Positions 1 through 11,960 of a stretch of DNA of 64,000 nt are shown piece by piece. The notes under the pieces were generated by a model. The model was not told where the DNA came from and searched no databases. It saw nothing but the letters and a program-made list of their open reading frames with translations. The first letter of the stretch is position 1; the number at the start of each line of letters is the position of its first letter. Origin of the DNA: Anticarsia gemmatalis (taxonomy: Eukaryota; Arthropoda; Insecta; Lepidoptera; Erebidae); the NCBI RefSeq assembly GCF_050436995.1, contig NC_134769.1:6361001-6425000 (forward strand). Direction: 5' to 3'. Both the position numbers and the translations under genes were made by a program.

Positions 1-570
1 CCCCAAACTGGGGTGTGCTTATACCCCAATGGGGTGTTATGCTGATTCTGTTAGCTGTTTGTCAGGTGTGTCGTGTTTTTGGGTGTTTTTGATTAGATTA
101 TGTGTGGCTTTGAAATTGCGGATTAAAATGAAGGCGAATTTGCTTGGTGAGTGCGGGTTCAATCGCGCGTTGTTAAATATATTTGTGTTAACTTCGTGTT
201 AAGGATTTGTTTGTTTTATTTTCTGGCGACAGCTTTTCAGGTGTTTTGCTGATATTGACTTTTTCAGAAGAAAATGCAATGAAGTCGGCTTTTTGATAAA
301 GAATGATCGATGGTTCGGTTCTTGGAAGCTAAATTCCAGATACACAATTTGTAACCTTTCGCTTACGGCTCCACCAATATGATTTTTTTCTGGATATTTA
401 GTTGAGAATATTTGCTTTGTTTTATTGCGTTACCAGATTCCATGCAGCCGAAATACCTATGCATCGATTTGTGAATGAAAATTTACCTTTAAAATTGGCA
501 CTACCTACTTTTTACTACTGATTCAATAATTTACTATAGAAGCGAAAGTTGTTGATGCGAAATATTTGGC
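1..570. other. No gene recognised
   Basis: No coding region or known repeat was recognised. The first 40 bases hold two small GC-richer hairpins (CCCC...GGGG at 1-13 and again at about 24-37), and the stretch to about 320 is less AT-rich than what follows. It could be a regulatory island or part of a noncoding exon, but nothing decides this. Confidence 0.3.
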
Positions 571-680
571 AAATATGTAGTAACTTTAAAACCACATGTA
601 ACACACAATATAATACTTTTATCCCCGAGATGTCTGCAATCTCAGACAGATGATACGAATAAATAATTATCTACAATACA
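571..680 (+). repeat. Dispersed repeat, copy 1
   Basis: About 110 bp that match 2578-2690 with scattered differences. Shared blocks include 'aaatatgtagtaa', 'atacttt', 'ccccgaga' and 'ataaataatt'. No coding content or terminal structure is visible, so the class of the repeat is unknown. Confidence 0.55.
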
Positions 681-1247
681 AAAACCATCAAAAATTCACA
701 ATGCCCGCAAAATGTACAGCCAATGACAAAATAACAATAGCAGGCTAACTCCTAATTAATAAGATATAAAATTCTGTAGGGACTGTCCCTACGGTCGTAA
801 CAAACTAATTTGCATACTGACAAAGGCGCCCGGAATCACTTATTTTCGTCTTTTCCTCGAATCAGACGGAATATTCACGAGAGTATAAATTAAATATATT
901 ATATTTCCCTTGTAAATTAATTAGAGATTTTTTTTATGATTTTGGAATAAAATTTGCTGTAATAGGATTTCTTGAAAAGTTATTATAAGTACTAGAATAT
1001 TTTACTGGGGTAAGGAAAATATATATAAAACCTAATTACGAAGTTTCCTAAAGACAAGTATACTAGGTGAACCGCGTGGTTTCGCTCGCGTACAAAGTTT
1101 AATTTTTCAATAGCTCAGCGGTTGTCTATTTTTGATAACAGGTCATCTCTATGCTTAATTTAATAAAATCTGTTCAGTGGTCTAGTCTTTAAAGAGTAGC
1201 AGACAGACAATTATCATATTAGTACCGATTGACTGTCATAGTATTCT
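681..1247. other. No gene recognised
   Basis: AT-rich sequence. Around 1065-1095 a short 'gaaccgcgtggtttcgctcg' block resembles the degenerate 5' end of the 'gctgacccgcgcaacttcgc' retroposon seen intact at 45487. Nothing else was recognised. Confidence 0.3.
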
Positions 1248-1357
1248 GATGCGGTCATTCCAAAGCCGCTAAGGCTTCGTGCGCCTTAAAATTGTCAGTC
1301 GTGTTAAAGACCTCCTACAGCTTAAACTATTTTGACAGTAAGTTAACCACTAGCAAT
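1248..1357 (+). repeat. Degenerate 5S-like SINE fragment
   Basis: The stretch shares 'gcggtcattcca', 'gtcagtcgt.ttaa' and a 'ttgacagtaagttaaccacta' tail with the better-preserved SINE at 13578-13821. It is diverged and internally shortened. The family assignment rests on the tail and the central block. Confidence 0.5.
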
Positions 1358-2577
1358 GCAGAAAACCTACTTAAATTCTAAACATCTTATATAAAAACAG
1401 AATCATGACAGTGTTAGTTTCTGATTCAAATAAACAAACAATTTTTTCATCAAATTTCGAAGCGAAGCATTTGTCTTACAAATGTATGAGAGTTATTTAT
1501 GAGAAAGCGTGCTATTGAGCTTCTTTCTCACTAAAATAATACTACTATAATTACAGCACTTTAGCACACGCATTCAAAATTCAACACTAAGATCTTCAAC
1601 ATTAGGCACATTATTGATTGTTTTATACACTCATTCATAAATAGCATCGCGAAGTTATTACCAAAACAGTATGACCACAAGAACAAAACACTTTTGTTGC
1701 GAACTGTACAATGTTTTCTCAGAAGGTACAGTCGCGAACAATAGTGTAACGTTTGTCTAAATAATTACTAACTATAAAATCGTCTCCTATACTGTCAACA
1801 TAGTGAAAAGATTTATAACTTTATTTTTAAATAAAGACGGCTTTTGTTATTTATTGTTTTCTAAAAGTCGGATGCAATTTTGTCGTTCATTTGACATTTG
1901 CTTGCTTGTTTGTTTGTTTGTTGTTAATTTATGACTTAATTACTAAGCTAATTATGATGGTGTTCAATTTCATAAGCGTAATTTGATAGTGTGTTAAATA
2001 ATTAATGTAAATAACATTATTAATATGCCAACTAATATTTTATTAGAGAGGTACTAGTTCTGCAGCCGCGATTTGGTCCACAAAGACTTTTTACAGCAAA
2101 AGTATTCGTAAATATACAGAGTGAAAAAGGAACATGGAGAAAAACTATTTTAAATATTGAAAATACCTTAATTCACTGAAAGGAACATGATTTTATTTCA
2201 AAAATATTTTTTTAATGATAAAAACATATTTCCTTTCAGTTTTTTATCAAATGTATGTAGTAAGTTTTTACTTTAAAAAGCTCCAAACATACACACATCT
2301 CCACAAATAATATTAATAATACTCGTATGATAAAAAACAAAAAAAATAATCAATAAATAGCCGTATACAAATACTTACCAAGGTATTCGGGAAACCGTCG
2401 AAAATTCAACGCGAAATTTAATCTTATCACGAGCAAAATGCCATAAATATTTTCGCAGCAAATGCCATTTGAAGATCTCACATTTGAGAGTATTTGGAAG
2501 ACTCGGTAAGCATATCCGTGACGTACGTGCGAATATTTCCTTAAAACGATGTTACTTATAAACTATTTATTATTTAA
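1358..2577. other. No gene recognised
   Basis: AT-rich noncoding sequence with no identified repeat or ORF. On the minus strand a good 5' splice-donor-like sequence (TTG|GTAAGTATTTG) lies near 2373-2385. No coding exon could be read upstream of it, because all three frames stop. Confidence 0.3.
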
Positions 2578-2690
2578 CAAATATGTAGTAATTTTATAAC
2601 CTCATGTTACATTTATGATACTTTTGACCCCGAGACACAGAGAAATCTCAAACAGAAGAAAGGGATAAATAATTGTCTATAATACAAAAT
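2578..2690 (+). repeat. Dispersed repeat, copy 2
   Basis: Second copy of the repeat at 571-680, same orientation, about 2 kb downstream. It could reflect two insertions of one family or an old segmental duplication. The flanks do not obviously match, which favours separate insertions. Confidence 0.55.
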
Positions 2691-2740
2691 AAACGTATTA
2701 GAAGTTCGATGAAAAATTTTAAATGTAGTATTTATACTTT

Positions 2741-2809
2741 GTGGACTTAAGGCCTAACCCCTCTTTCGTTACGGGAGGAGACCAGCAGTGGGACAGTAAT
2801 GGGTTAAAT
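2741..2809 (+). repeat. SINE 3' fragment
   Basis: 3' tail of the tRNA-derived SINE seen complete at 4733-5053. It retains 'ggcctaacccct', 'acgggaggaga', 'cagcagtgggaca' and the terminal 'atgggttaaa'. The 'cccttgcc' block before 'cagcagtggg' is deleted and the tRNA-like head is absent, as expected for a 5'-truncated copy. Confidence 0.8.
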
Positions 2810-3329
2810 CTATTTATATTTTTACCTATGTTTTACCCGAAGGTACCATTTATTTTTTTATATTATTTTTTTTTATATTTTACCTTTATTCTTTATATTC
2901 CTTTGTTTTGTTAAAGTTAGTCGTATGTATTAGTCGTATGTCTCTACTGCCATTTAGCAAGCACATTACCAAACTCTGGCCTGAACTATTATACATATTA
3001 AAAATATTGTAAAAGTGTAGTATACTATAAATTATATTGATATTCATCATAATTTACCAGTTAATAGCTAAAATAAAGAAAAGAAGCTCAGAATCACCAT
3101 ATGGCAAGCGGGTTGATGATATTTTAAGTACGCAGTGGAAATGACAAGCCATTTCTGTAAAAGTACGAACAAACAAATCGCTAACATTACATACTTATTT
3201 ATTTTCTCAAAGGAATATAATTATGAAAATTGCAATAAAATAAACATATTTGACGTATAAAAAGATATACTGTAATACATTATGAGATTATGAAAATTAT
3301 TAAAACATCGATCTTGCCGCTGATAGGGG
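2810..3329. other. No gene recognised
   Basis: Very AT-rich sequence with T-runs at 2850-2900. No ORF or repeat family was recognised. Confidence 0.3.
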
Positions 3330-3400
3330 GATTTGGAAGGGAAGGGGGATGCCTTTGCCCAGCAGTGGGACACTCAAACAGGCTAAGGAAAAAAAATAAA
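3330..3400 (+). repeat. Retroposon 3' tail fragment
   Basis: 'gatgcctttgcccagcagtg' then 'ggacactcaaacaggctaag' runs into an A-rich tail. This is the poly(A) end of a lepidopteran SINE or LINE related to, but distinct from, the 'gggttaaa' SINE. The short ORF over it is not a gene. Confidence 0.65.
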
Positions 3401-4217
3401 AAAAACAAATCAAAAAGAAAATCACCACGAGCACAGCTATGGCAAAAAGCTTGTATTTCCGTGTTTTTAAATTTTAAACTAGAATAAAGGATCGTTATAA
3501 TACACTTAAATTTAGAATTTCCTCCTTTATTTTAAGTCGGTTAGAAACAAAATAATATAAATGTATTTTTCTAATACAAAGATCATGTTAACATATTCCG
3601 TAGTAAGTGATTTTATGATGATTGGATAACATCATAATGGGTCCAGTATTTTTTACACATGACAACTTGTAGACTGAGTTAGTAATCAAATTAGTGCTAC
3701 TTATAGTTAACGGGCTATTAAAATAAGTATTTATACTGTGTTCTGATAAGTGGTGACATCATCGGTACTTATATTTTAGTTTTATAGATGTCGTTTTGTT
3801 TTAACGATTTTTGGTCTGGGCTATTCCAGTGAAAAACAAGAAGTTAATACTTTATTTTGTGTAACAGATTTTTTTACTAAACATATAAATATAATTTAAT
3901 TGCAATGATCCTAATCGCTATCGTAAAGCAGAATTTCTTCAAAATTGCTTCAGCAGTATATATTGTGTGTGTATTGTTGCTAAGTTAGAATTGTATTGCT
4001 CATAATTGTTACTTTTGATTTGTTATTGTTTGTGCTACTTAGTATAGTATAAAATAAAATGTTGTATGTAACCTAGAATAACATATAAGCGCTTTGGTGA
4101 ACACTGTAAGCTTGTACTGTATAATAAAATAAATAAATAAATACGGATAGCTGATATTTAGTAGTGTAAAGATAGTTCGCATATATATACTTTAATAACG
4201 CATCACTGTTGATTAGG
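3401..4217. other. No gene recognised
   Basis: AT-rich sequence with no coding potential seen. It ends in a short AATA-rich simple stretch (about 4120-4140). Confidence 0.3.
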
Positions 4218-4449
4218 TAATTCATACATACATACATAAATCAAAAATCACTCCATTTCTCATAGAGATAGGCAGTGACACACACTACTTGTTAATCCCT
4301 ACAGATTTTTCTTCCTTCATTCACTTCCATATAAGTAACTAATTCATACATAAATCACTCTATTTCCCGGGATAGGCAGAGACCAAAGAACACTGAATTC
4401 TTAATCCCTACAAATTTTTCTTCCTTCATTCACATCCATACATCCTGTC
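4218..4449 (+). repeat. Tandemly duplicated repeat (two ~115-bp units)
   Basis: Two adjacent units (about 4218-4340 and 4341-4449) both contain 'attcatacatacataaatca', 'gataggcag', 'ttaatccctaca' and 'ttttcttccttcattcac'. Units differ by point changes and small gaps, so the duplication is not recent. The sequence resembles the tail of a lepidopteran retroposon. Confidence 0.65.
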
Positions 4450-4718
4450 TTACAGTTAACACTATAACATTCATACAATAAAATTAAGCGAGCATTGGCA
4501 CTAATCAGACAAAATTCCGAACTATAACCTATTACTATTTCCTTGCAGACCCTTAGTACTTTACATAACTCGGGAATCAATCAATCAAATCAACATCGTG
4601 ACCTCGCGATACACTGGTATACAACAGACCACCAAGTCGGTTCATATAAATTATGCAAACATTTCTTCAACGACAATTTTTATGCGAAACCTATTAGCAT
4701 AATTATTATTAAACTTTA

Positions 4719-5067
4719 ATTACATGAATATGCAGGCAGTGATAGCCGAGTGGTATAAGTTGACACCTTCCACGCAAGTTGTCGCAGGTTCGAACCCGAG
4801 GCAACACACCAATGACTTTTCGAAGTTATGTGTGTATTAGAAATAATTATCACATGCTCCAACGGTGAAGGAAAACATCGTGAGGAAACCTTGCATGCCT
4901 AAAATTTGTTTAATACATTTATTGAGGGCATGCAAAGTCCCCAACCCGCACTTGGCCAGCGTGGTGGACTCAAGGCCTAACCCCTCCCTTATTACGGGAG
5001 GAGACCCTTGCCCAGCAGTGGGACATTAATGGGTTAAATTTATATTTATTTTTATTACATGAATATG
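4719..5067. repeat. 14-bp target-site duplication pair
   Basis: Direct repeats at 4719-4732 and 5054-5067 are identical and bracket the SINE exactly, fixing its borders. Confidence 0.9.
4733..5053 (+). mobile_element. Full-length tRNA-derived SINE with target duplication
   Basis: The tRNA-like head has an A box (TAGCCGAGTGG, 4743-4753) and a B box (GGTTCGAACCC, 4787-4797), the internal RNA polymerase III promoter. An unrelated body follows, ending in 'cccagcagtgggac...gggttaaat' and a T/A-rich tail. A perfect 14-bp direct repeat (attacatgaatatg) flanks it at 4719-4732 and 5054-5067, the mark of LINE-type target-primed retroposition. It encodes no protein and depends on a LINE partner in trans. 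Other copies in the window: 2741, 12308, 27521 (-), 28702 (-), 51934. Confidence 0.93.
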
Positions 5068-5130
5068 ATACACAAATTGATTTTGTAATTTGATATTTTA
5101 ATTACATTCATACAAAATAATATGCCTAGT

Positions 5131-5373
5131 TATACCCGAAAGTGTAGGTGTATGAAATACACCCACGTTTCGCCATTAACAATGTTAGTCCCATGTAATA
5201 TTGCCTATTGCAATTTACCGGGCACGTTACTCACACTATGAGCTACTATTGAGAAATACTCTATAAATTAAAAAACAACCAATAGCACTTTGTATGACAC
5301 GGGAGTCAAACTCGCCACCTAATGCTTAGCAATCAGTTCTCTACCGTCCGAGCCACGAGCCACAGAGGCAGCC
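5131..5373 (-). repeat. SINE (tRNA-headed, 'Family C') copy
   Basis: A minus-strand copy of a family also found at 7385-7597, 8539-8790, 18690-18853 and 25301-25500. Shared blocks, read on the plus strand, are 'acccgaaagtgtaggt', 'caccc/tacgttt', 'atgttagtcccatgtaata', 'gggcacgtta', 'ctactattgagaaata' and a terminal tRNA-like head ending in 'ccacagaggca'. The tRNA-like promoter boxes are degenerate here. Confidence 0.8.
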
Positions 5374-6727
5374 TTACTTAAATTACAAAAATATGATAAA
5401 AATTGATTTTGTAGTTTGATACTTTAATTAATTATTTATAATTTAAATGTAAAAATATTAATTTGTTTGAAACTATTTTGTTTGCGACTGTACTGCTTCG
5501 CTGAGCTTAATGAGAGGCGATTATGTTTTTTTAATAAACATTATGCAAATACCGTCTTAGTGTAACTGTAGGGTTGGCACTCAATACATTTTTTTACAAA
5601 CATTTATTTCTACATAGATTATTCCCCGATTTCCCATTCACTTTAAAAAAAAAACAATAATTATAGTATAAAAAAAGCAATATTAAAATTCAGAGGGGGG
5701 GGGGGGTCGCCCTTTTGGTCTTCAGAAAATATGATTCAAGAAAATAAAAGGTTTTTATACTTATTTACTTCTTTTAAATCAAAACTTAAATCGAATCAAT
5801 ATATTTACTACATACAAACATAGTTTATTGTAATATAATATAACTTCAAATGACACCCACTGAAAAATTCTTCCTAAAATATGTTCCCCTGTAAATTCAA
5901 AATACACGTACAAGTATTGACAAATTGCATGTCCTTAAGGACTTAAAAGTTGAGCTCAAAAGGCAAAGAGCGATCCTTCAAGAGGGCTCCTTCAGTTGTC
6001 TGTCGCATGTGCTGAATAATAAATAGCTGTTATACATCCCTTCTATGGTGGTTATGGTCTTCTATAAATAGGTACATGTCACTTCCGTTAACGAACTTAT
6101 TAATTGTGGGGTATGAATTATACGAGACTTAAAGATAAAGTTGGTGATATATTTTCGCGATGGTTTTCACTTTAAATACGTATTTTTTAAAGTATTATAA
6201 TCCCTTAAAAAAGGTCTGCATAAAAATATAATATTTTTATAATAAACAATAATATTACAATAATATGTATTTTCAATGCCTGTAAAAGCAGAGCTTCGTT
6301 TCGTCATCAACAGAGTAATACCAATGTGTTTATTATTTGTTTTAAATAAAAAAAACTTCTTTTTCTTATTTAAAAAAAAAATATTAGTAACTTTTTAATA
6401 TCAAACCTTACTATGTTTTATGACGTGTTTAATGAAGAATATAAATATTAGATGCAAAGTGACAACCCTACAGGTACACTCGAGCATTCTGTGCAATGTT
6501 ACCGTCTCGATCTAGCGATATCGGTTAATGTCTGATAAAATTAAAACTAGAAGTTTTCTACATATTAAACACAAGAATCCGGGATTACTTAGGAAATAAT
6601 GGTAGTCGTTAAATACATTTTAAAAATAACTATTAACTGAGTAATATTGCATTGTGCAAATGTCGGGTAAATATATTAGGTATCGTAGCCTTTCATTTTC
6701 TAATCGCAAAAGACCAGTACCGTGCTT
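5374..6727. other. No gene recognised
   Basis: Noncoding, very AT-rich. A run of 12 G lies at 5695-5706, embedded in an A/T background. No ORF or repeat family was identified. Confidence 0.35.
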
Positions 6728-6862
6728 GTCTACCACTATCGACTACTGACAACCGGCTAGCTATAAAAAAAATGTATGACAATCGGTTCAGCGCCTCTAG
6801 CGGGTGTTGTAGTAACTATTACGGCAGTACATTTTAAATGTCAAACTCTCAATACTCGATGG
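6728..6862 (+). repeat. MITE fragment ('gcgcctctagcgg' family)
   Basis: Matches 54313-54455 and the half-elements of 44168-44523: 'ccactatcgactactgacaa', 'ccggctagcta', 'tcagcgcctctagcgggtg', 'ggcagtacatttTAAATGTC' and 'atactcgatgg'. It carries one side of an inverted-repeat element, so it is probably a deletion derivative. Confidence 0.75.
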
Positions 6863-6882
6863 CGGCAATCGTAGATATTTGT

Positions 6883-7051
6883 TTAATGTATAATAGAATA
6901 CGGGAATTAACGCGAACACGCATTTTACCTTAAAATGCCTAACGTTTCGGCGCAGGTTAGCCGTTAGGCATTTTAAGGTAAAATGCGTGTTCGCGTTAAT
7001 TCCCGTATTCTATTATACATTAAACATGCAACGCGAGAGTTTAAAAAAAAA
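6883..7051 (+). mobile_element. Self-palindromic retroposon with poly(A) and target duplication
   Basis: A 169-bp insertion flanked by a perfect 13-bp direct repeat (cgtagatatttgt at 6870-6882 and 7052-7064) and ending in nine A. Inside, a 65-bp arm (6880-6944) is followed by a 17-bp loop and its perfect reverse complement (6962-7026), then the short 3' segment 'caacgcgagagttt'. The 5' part and the 3' segment are shared with 40232-40380. The flanks show it moved by target-primed reverse transcription. The inverted arm is not present in the sibling copy, so it most likely arose when this copy was made. The short ORF covering 6983-7177 is accidental. Confidence 0.85.
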
Positions 7052-7064
7052 CGTAGATATTTGT

Positions 7065-7384
7065 GCTGCTGTTACGTGCTATTTTTGGCAACCCTGATAA
7101 AACTAGTAATTTTTCTTTTTACTATTTATTTGGTAATATTTTTCTTCTTATTTAATTCAATAATATTCTATAAATGAAACATTATCACTTTTCTATCTTT
7201 CAGCTTTTGATTTCAATGTTCCTTTGATGGCTTCCATTAAGGCAATTTTCTCAAAAAACTAATAGAGGAATAATTTTATGTTCTGTTTGACACTATCTTT
7301 GAGCATAACTAATCATTAAATATATCTAGTTGAGTATTTCTTTCACATGTTAATAACTTAATCGTCACAAGAAATTAAGACGCT
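7065..7384. other. No gene recognised
   Basis: AT-rich spacer with no coding region or repeat recognised. Confidence 0.3.
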
Positions 7385-7597
7385 TGTTACACCCGAAACT
7401 GTAAAAAATATACCCTAGTTTCACCATGTTTTTGAGGGCAAGCCTATTGCCTTATACTGTGCACGTTATCAAACTCCAGACTACTATTGAGAAATATTTC
7501 AACATCATAATAGACCAATATCACTTTGCCCGAAACGGGAATCGAACCCCAGACCTCGTAATCAGCAGTCGTATACCTTCGACCACAGAAGCATTTA
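7385..7597 (-). repeat. SINE (Family C) copy
   Basis: Minus-strand copy of the family at 5131-5373. The tRNA-like head retains a B box (GGTTCGATTCCC read on the minus strand, 7547-7558 region), and the distal end shows 'acccgaaactgt'. Noncoding. Confidence 0.8.
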
Positions 7598-8538
7598 GCT
7601 TATAGTTCTAATAAAGACAAACTAATTAACCTACCTTTAATTAAGCGTATACACAAGTTTGAGTAAAAAACTTACTTTACAAAAATAACTACAAGCACAC
7701 ATCACACTAACCTAAATCCGAATAAAGGTGGTGTCCCACTTAAACTAATTAGAGGCAAGATTTTTTCTCGTCTATGACACTATAAGGGTGGTTGTCGTTG
7801 TGGCGACACCACATATTTAGACGCAACACTTTTATTAAAGTCTAGAAACTTGTGTTCGCGTTTCAAAGAAAATGAATATGTTGGGGTAAAGACGTGGTGA
7901 CGTAGATAGCGATTTTAATAACTAATTTATATTATAAGTACTAATAGTTTACTTTTGATAGGTGCAGAAGAATACGAAAGTGTGTGTGCCTGTCTGTCTC
8001 TGACACCTTTGCGACAAAATTGTTAAACTATCTTTTATAAAAAAAATATCACGGAAATAGTATGCTGCCCGAAGTCAAATATGCTGTACATTTTTTTACG
8101 AAATACTTTGTTTTTATCAGGAAGCGACTACCCTAAAACGTAAAACATAACACGCCAAAATTTGCAATTTAAAGAAAGGCAAATAAACAAACATCCAAAT
8201 TGTTTTATTTAATTGATTACGCAATTTCAAAAAGAGCTTATGTCTTGTTTTTGCAATGTTAGATGTGCCCTTTTGGTATTGAGAGCTGTCATCAGATCTT
8301 CGACCCTGTCAAGAACACAAATTACAATCTTAAAGAGGAGTCAGTATTCTCAATTATCTTGTCAAATGATTTAAATTAAACCTAAGTTTTACTGACCAGT
8401 AGGTACCGATATCAAATTAATTAGATTGACCGAATAAGGTAAGGACTGGGGTATATAAAATGACACGAATAAAGGTATTAACTTAGCCTTAGCACTGGAT
8501 AATTTTTAAGTATTTTAAGATAAAGATTATTTGTAATT
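7598..8538. other. No gene recognised
   Basis: Noncoding sequence. It contains a short 'tgtgtgtgcctgtctgtct' simple-sequence block near 7980. No gene seen. Confidence 0.3.
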
Positions 8539-8790
8539 GCCTCTTTGGTCTGGACGGTAGTGTATACGACTGCTAATCACGATCAGTCTCGGCTTCGATT
8601 CCTAGGTTGGACAAAGTGTTACTGGGCTTTTCTAGTTTAGTTTATAATAGTGGTCCGGAGTTTGGTAACGTACCTGTTATATGGCAATAGGTTCATCCCT
8701 ATTACGCAGGAATAACATTGTTAATGGCGAACTGTGAAACTTTCAGGTTCATATACTGCTGCCTTCACCTTCGGGTAGAGTCTGTATATC
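8539..8790 (+). repeat. SINE (Family C) copy, plus orientation
   Basis: Plus-strand copy of the family at 5131-5373 and 7385-7597. It starts with a degenerate tRNA-like head ('tggtctggacggtagtgtat', then a B-box-like 'ggcttcgattcct') and continues through 'gtccggagtttggtaacgta', 'atggcaataggttcatccct' and 'ttcaccttcgggta' to an AT-rich tail. It shows the family's full order from head to tail. Confidence 0.8.
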
Positions 8791-9154
8791 TGATAATTTT
8801 GTATATAAAAAGGTTGTGGAGCAATGTAATTCAGTTAAAATATTAATATTTCTAGATTTTCTCGCTTTCACTCAGACCTAAACTTTACTTATATATTCGT
8901 AGCACATGCCGCGCGCAACTTGACTGTCATCATTATTATTTTACTGTTGCTAACTAGTTTCATACAATATTCATATAATTATTAAAAACCCGCATAATAG
9001 AATACATTTTTAAGTTACTTCTTAATAGTAATTATGAACTCCTAGCCAATATACTACAGCGGCCATTTTTATTGCAACCGTACATCCTTGCGGGACTATG
9101 TTTATAGTGTCCAAGTGTGCACAACACACAGGTACACTCTCTATTCCCTTACAC
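8791..9154. other. No gene recognised
   Basis: AT-rich sequence; nothing recognised. Confidence 0.3.
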
Positions 9155-9262
9155 TCATATTCTGGTGCGACGGATAACCGACACAGCCAGTGAGAGGTCA
9201 GGCGCAGGACCGACGGCTTTACGTGATCTCCGAGATACGGAAGTCTACAAACCTCGACCTCC
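9155..9262 (-). repeat. SINE (Family E) body fragment
   Basis: Shares 'cagtgagaggtcaggcgcag', 'gaccgacggctttacgtga' and 'acctcgacctcctaa' with the fuller copy at 61945-62180. The tRNA-like head is missing. Orientation is taken from that copy. Confidence 0.65.
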
Positions 9263-9769
9263 TAATATATTCTATGAAATTCCTATAAATATAATTATCA
9301 GTTATTTTTAAAACGCGACCTTTTCTCCCAGTCATCTTATTTATAGCCTAGAATCTAGATTATCCCTAAGGCTTTTATGATTTAACTAATGTTACATAAT
9401 ATTTGCTCTCTTAGTAACATTAATCAAAGAAAACAATTACTTTAAGTTGATTATAGATTGAATATAGGCCCAAAATTAGATTGTGAAGGTTCTAGGTATG
9501 TCTAAAATTATGACTGAGTAGTCTACATTGAATAATTTAATACTGAGAAAAGCATTAAGGTTACAGATCGTTCTAGAAACTTGAAATAATTAAATTATAG
9601 GGTGCTTTAGTCAAAGACGAAAGTATCTTTGAACAACAGTCACTTAAATTATCAAGAGCTTGTTTGATGGGTATTAAATCCTTTATTTTATGTACCTAAA
9701 AAGGTAGAGTTTCTGCCTGTTACATGTCTACGGCTCGTTAAATGATTTAAAAAGTACTTTATTCTGTCT
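9263..9769. other. No gene recognised
   Basis: Noncoding AT-rich sequence with no family recognised. Confidence 0.3.
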
Positions 9770-9872
9770 TAGTAAATAATAAATAAATATCATTGGACAA
9801 TTCCCACACGGTTATTTGATTCCAAACTAAGCAGAGCTTGTACTATGGTAACCAAATAAGTGATAAACATAC
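9770..9872 (-). repeat. LINE 3' end fragment
   Basis: Reverse complement of 23886-23999: 'gtttatcacttatttggtta', 'ctctgcttagtttggaatca' and 'tatttatttatt' read on the minus strand. The A/T-rich repeated tail is typical of the 3' end of a non-LTR retrotransposon. No coding part is present. Confidence 0.6.
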
Positions 9873-11960
9873 CTATATACTTCATATAAGTATTTGTCAA
9901 ATCTACTGATTTATTGGTAATTTTCTATTTGCTTAGCCTTTAGTGTCTTGTCAGAAACAGCCTTTTCGTGAATATAAGTAAAATACTTTGGCTCACTGCC
10001 GTCCTTTTGATAAATATACTTTTTTGATAATACTATAGCAACATTTTAATAGATCGGATAGAACCAGACATATTAGGGCACATTAATTAATAAACAAAAT
10101 ATCCATAACCCTAAAATGTTCACTAAAAATAATCAAGCAAACATCCTAAACAAAATTAATAATAATTACATAAAAACGGCTCAACGGTTCCGAAGGGTAA
10201 CTGTCAAGCGAATCTCAACCTTATTGCTAAACCATAACAAAGTAAAAAGAAAAAAAATCCCGAACGTCTGCATACATAATACATTTTGTCCGGGACAAAA
10301 TTTATGGGCCTGACGACAGACTTTTTGCCGTCGAAAAAAAAGGATCCGTTTAAAACTGAATTTTTTCGAAAGTTGGCAAAGATGTTGAATGTTTTTAAAT
10401 ATTTAGTTTTGAAACGGTAATGTGTCTGGTTGTGAGATACAATTGTTTTTCGTTGCGAATTGAATCGACGTAAATGCGTTTGACAATTTCGTGGATTTAT
10501 TTTGGGTTAAATACATTCTGTATTTTTACGATTACTCCTATGATATTGAGCAGATTTACCCTGTAAAATTGTTGCATAGAGAGACAGTATGGAGAAGTAG
10601 GAACTTTCTTTCATACTAAGAGAATCCTAATATAATTGCATTTAATTTGACAAAGACCTATACTCGTAACTTTACCATACCCATCTCGAACTTGTTCGCA
10701 GTGACATAGCTATTAAAGTTGTTTTTGTGACTTATTCTCTGTTTACCTTAAAATCCTTTTTAAAAGGCACAATTTTTTCGATGTTCATCCAACATAAAGT
10801 AGCCAAAATCTAGATTATTAATCTTATTATAATAACAATTCCAGTCCTTGAAAACTTTAATATCTAGCTGCAAACTCAGCCTAGAATTCCAGACAGAAAC
10901 CTAATTACCTTATAATAATTACCTCCAATACCTAAACACTAAAGCAAAGCACTCAAAGAGACGTGTTGAAATTATATAAGTGAGGTGTCGGGTTCGATGC
11001 TCGGGCCAGGTTTAAATTAATTAAAGCAAACCAGTGGGAGGCTTTGACCGTAATAACGGAATTCCGGGAGACGTCGCTTGTATTTAGTTTAGGTCTCCTG
11101 GGGCACAAAATACCCAGTTAGTATTTACAGGGTTATAGTAGACTTGATGCCGCCGCGTTTAATTTTCTTATTAAAGTGTTAATGTTTGAATGTTGAGGGT
11201 TAAAATTACACTTTCGTTGGGAAAAGTTTCTTTATGTTGACATATTTGTTTCGTACTTTTTCCTGTTTTTGACACAAAATTGTACACTGTAATGCTAGTA
11301 TACTTTTTTGTTCTTAAAAACGGAAAAAAACTTAAGAGTTGTTCTCCGTTTTTAGCTATTTACTGAATACGTTATCAGACTGCTTCTGATTATAGGTACT
11401 ACCTATACTTTGTCCGGCATTCGAAGTAAATTGAAATACAAAGCAAAAGCTAGATCATCGACAAGATCGACAAGATACATAATAATATGACCACGACTTA
11501 ATTTGCTTGGAGAGATTTTAGGTGGTAAAAGTATTCAGTTTTAATCCGGGTTCAAAAAAAACTATTTGTGCCAAATGAATTAAAATCCATTAAGTCATTT
11601 TAGTGCAAAATCGAATTCAAAAATGTGTCGATGTTTATTACATCCATACAATATTTCGCATTATTGTTATAAGGTAGGATGTATCCTAAAAATTGTTTAC
11701 ATAAAACTTTCATAATCTATTTTAACACCTTTAAACAGGCCCTAAATCCAAAGTTAATAAACTATTTGTGAACGGTGTAATATCGGTGTTTTTGTTGGGG
11801 CCGTGTTGGGACCAAAACGTGTTGATTTAGGCCACAGGACCGTGAAATAAGCTAGTTTTTGTACTACTTGTATTAGATACACGAGTGCTCGGACTTTTTT
11901 TGCGTCTGGGACGTTGTTACATAAATAGTGTTATGTACTATGTATATAGAGTTTATATAT
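9873..11960. other. No gene recognised
   Basis: Long noncoding stretch. Small ORFs here (e.g. 10116-10313) have compositions expected of random AT-rich DNA. Around 10980-11050 a degenerate tRNA-like SINE trace ('gggttcgatgctcgggccag') is visible. No other feature was supported. Confidence 0.3.

Noticed and set aside
4740..4815. Possible tRNA gene
   Set aside because: The A and B boxes are present, but the sequence does not close into a cloverleaf I could draw and continues as a SINE with a target duplication.
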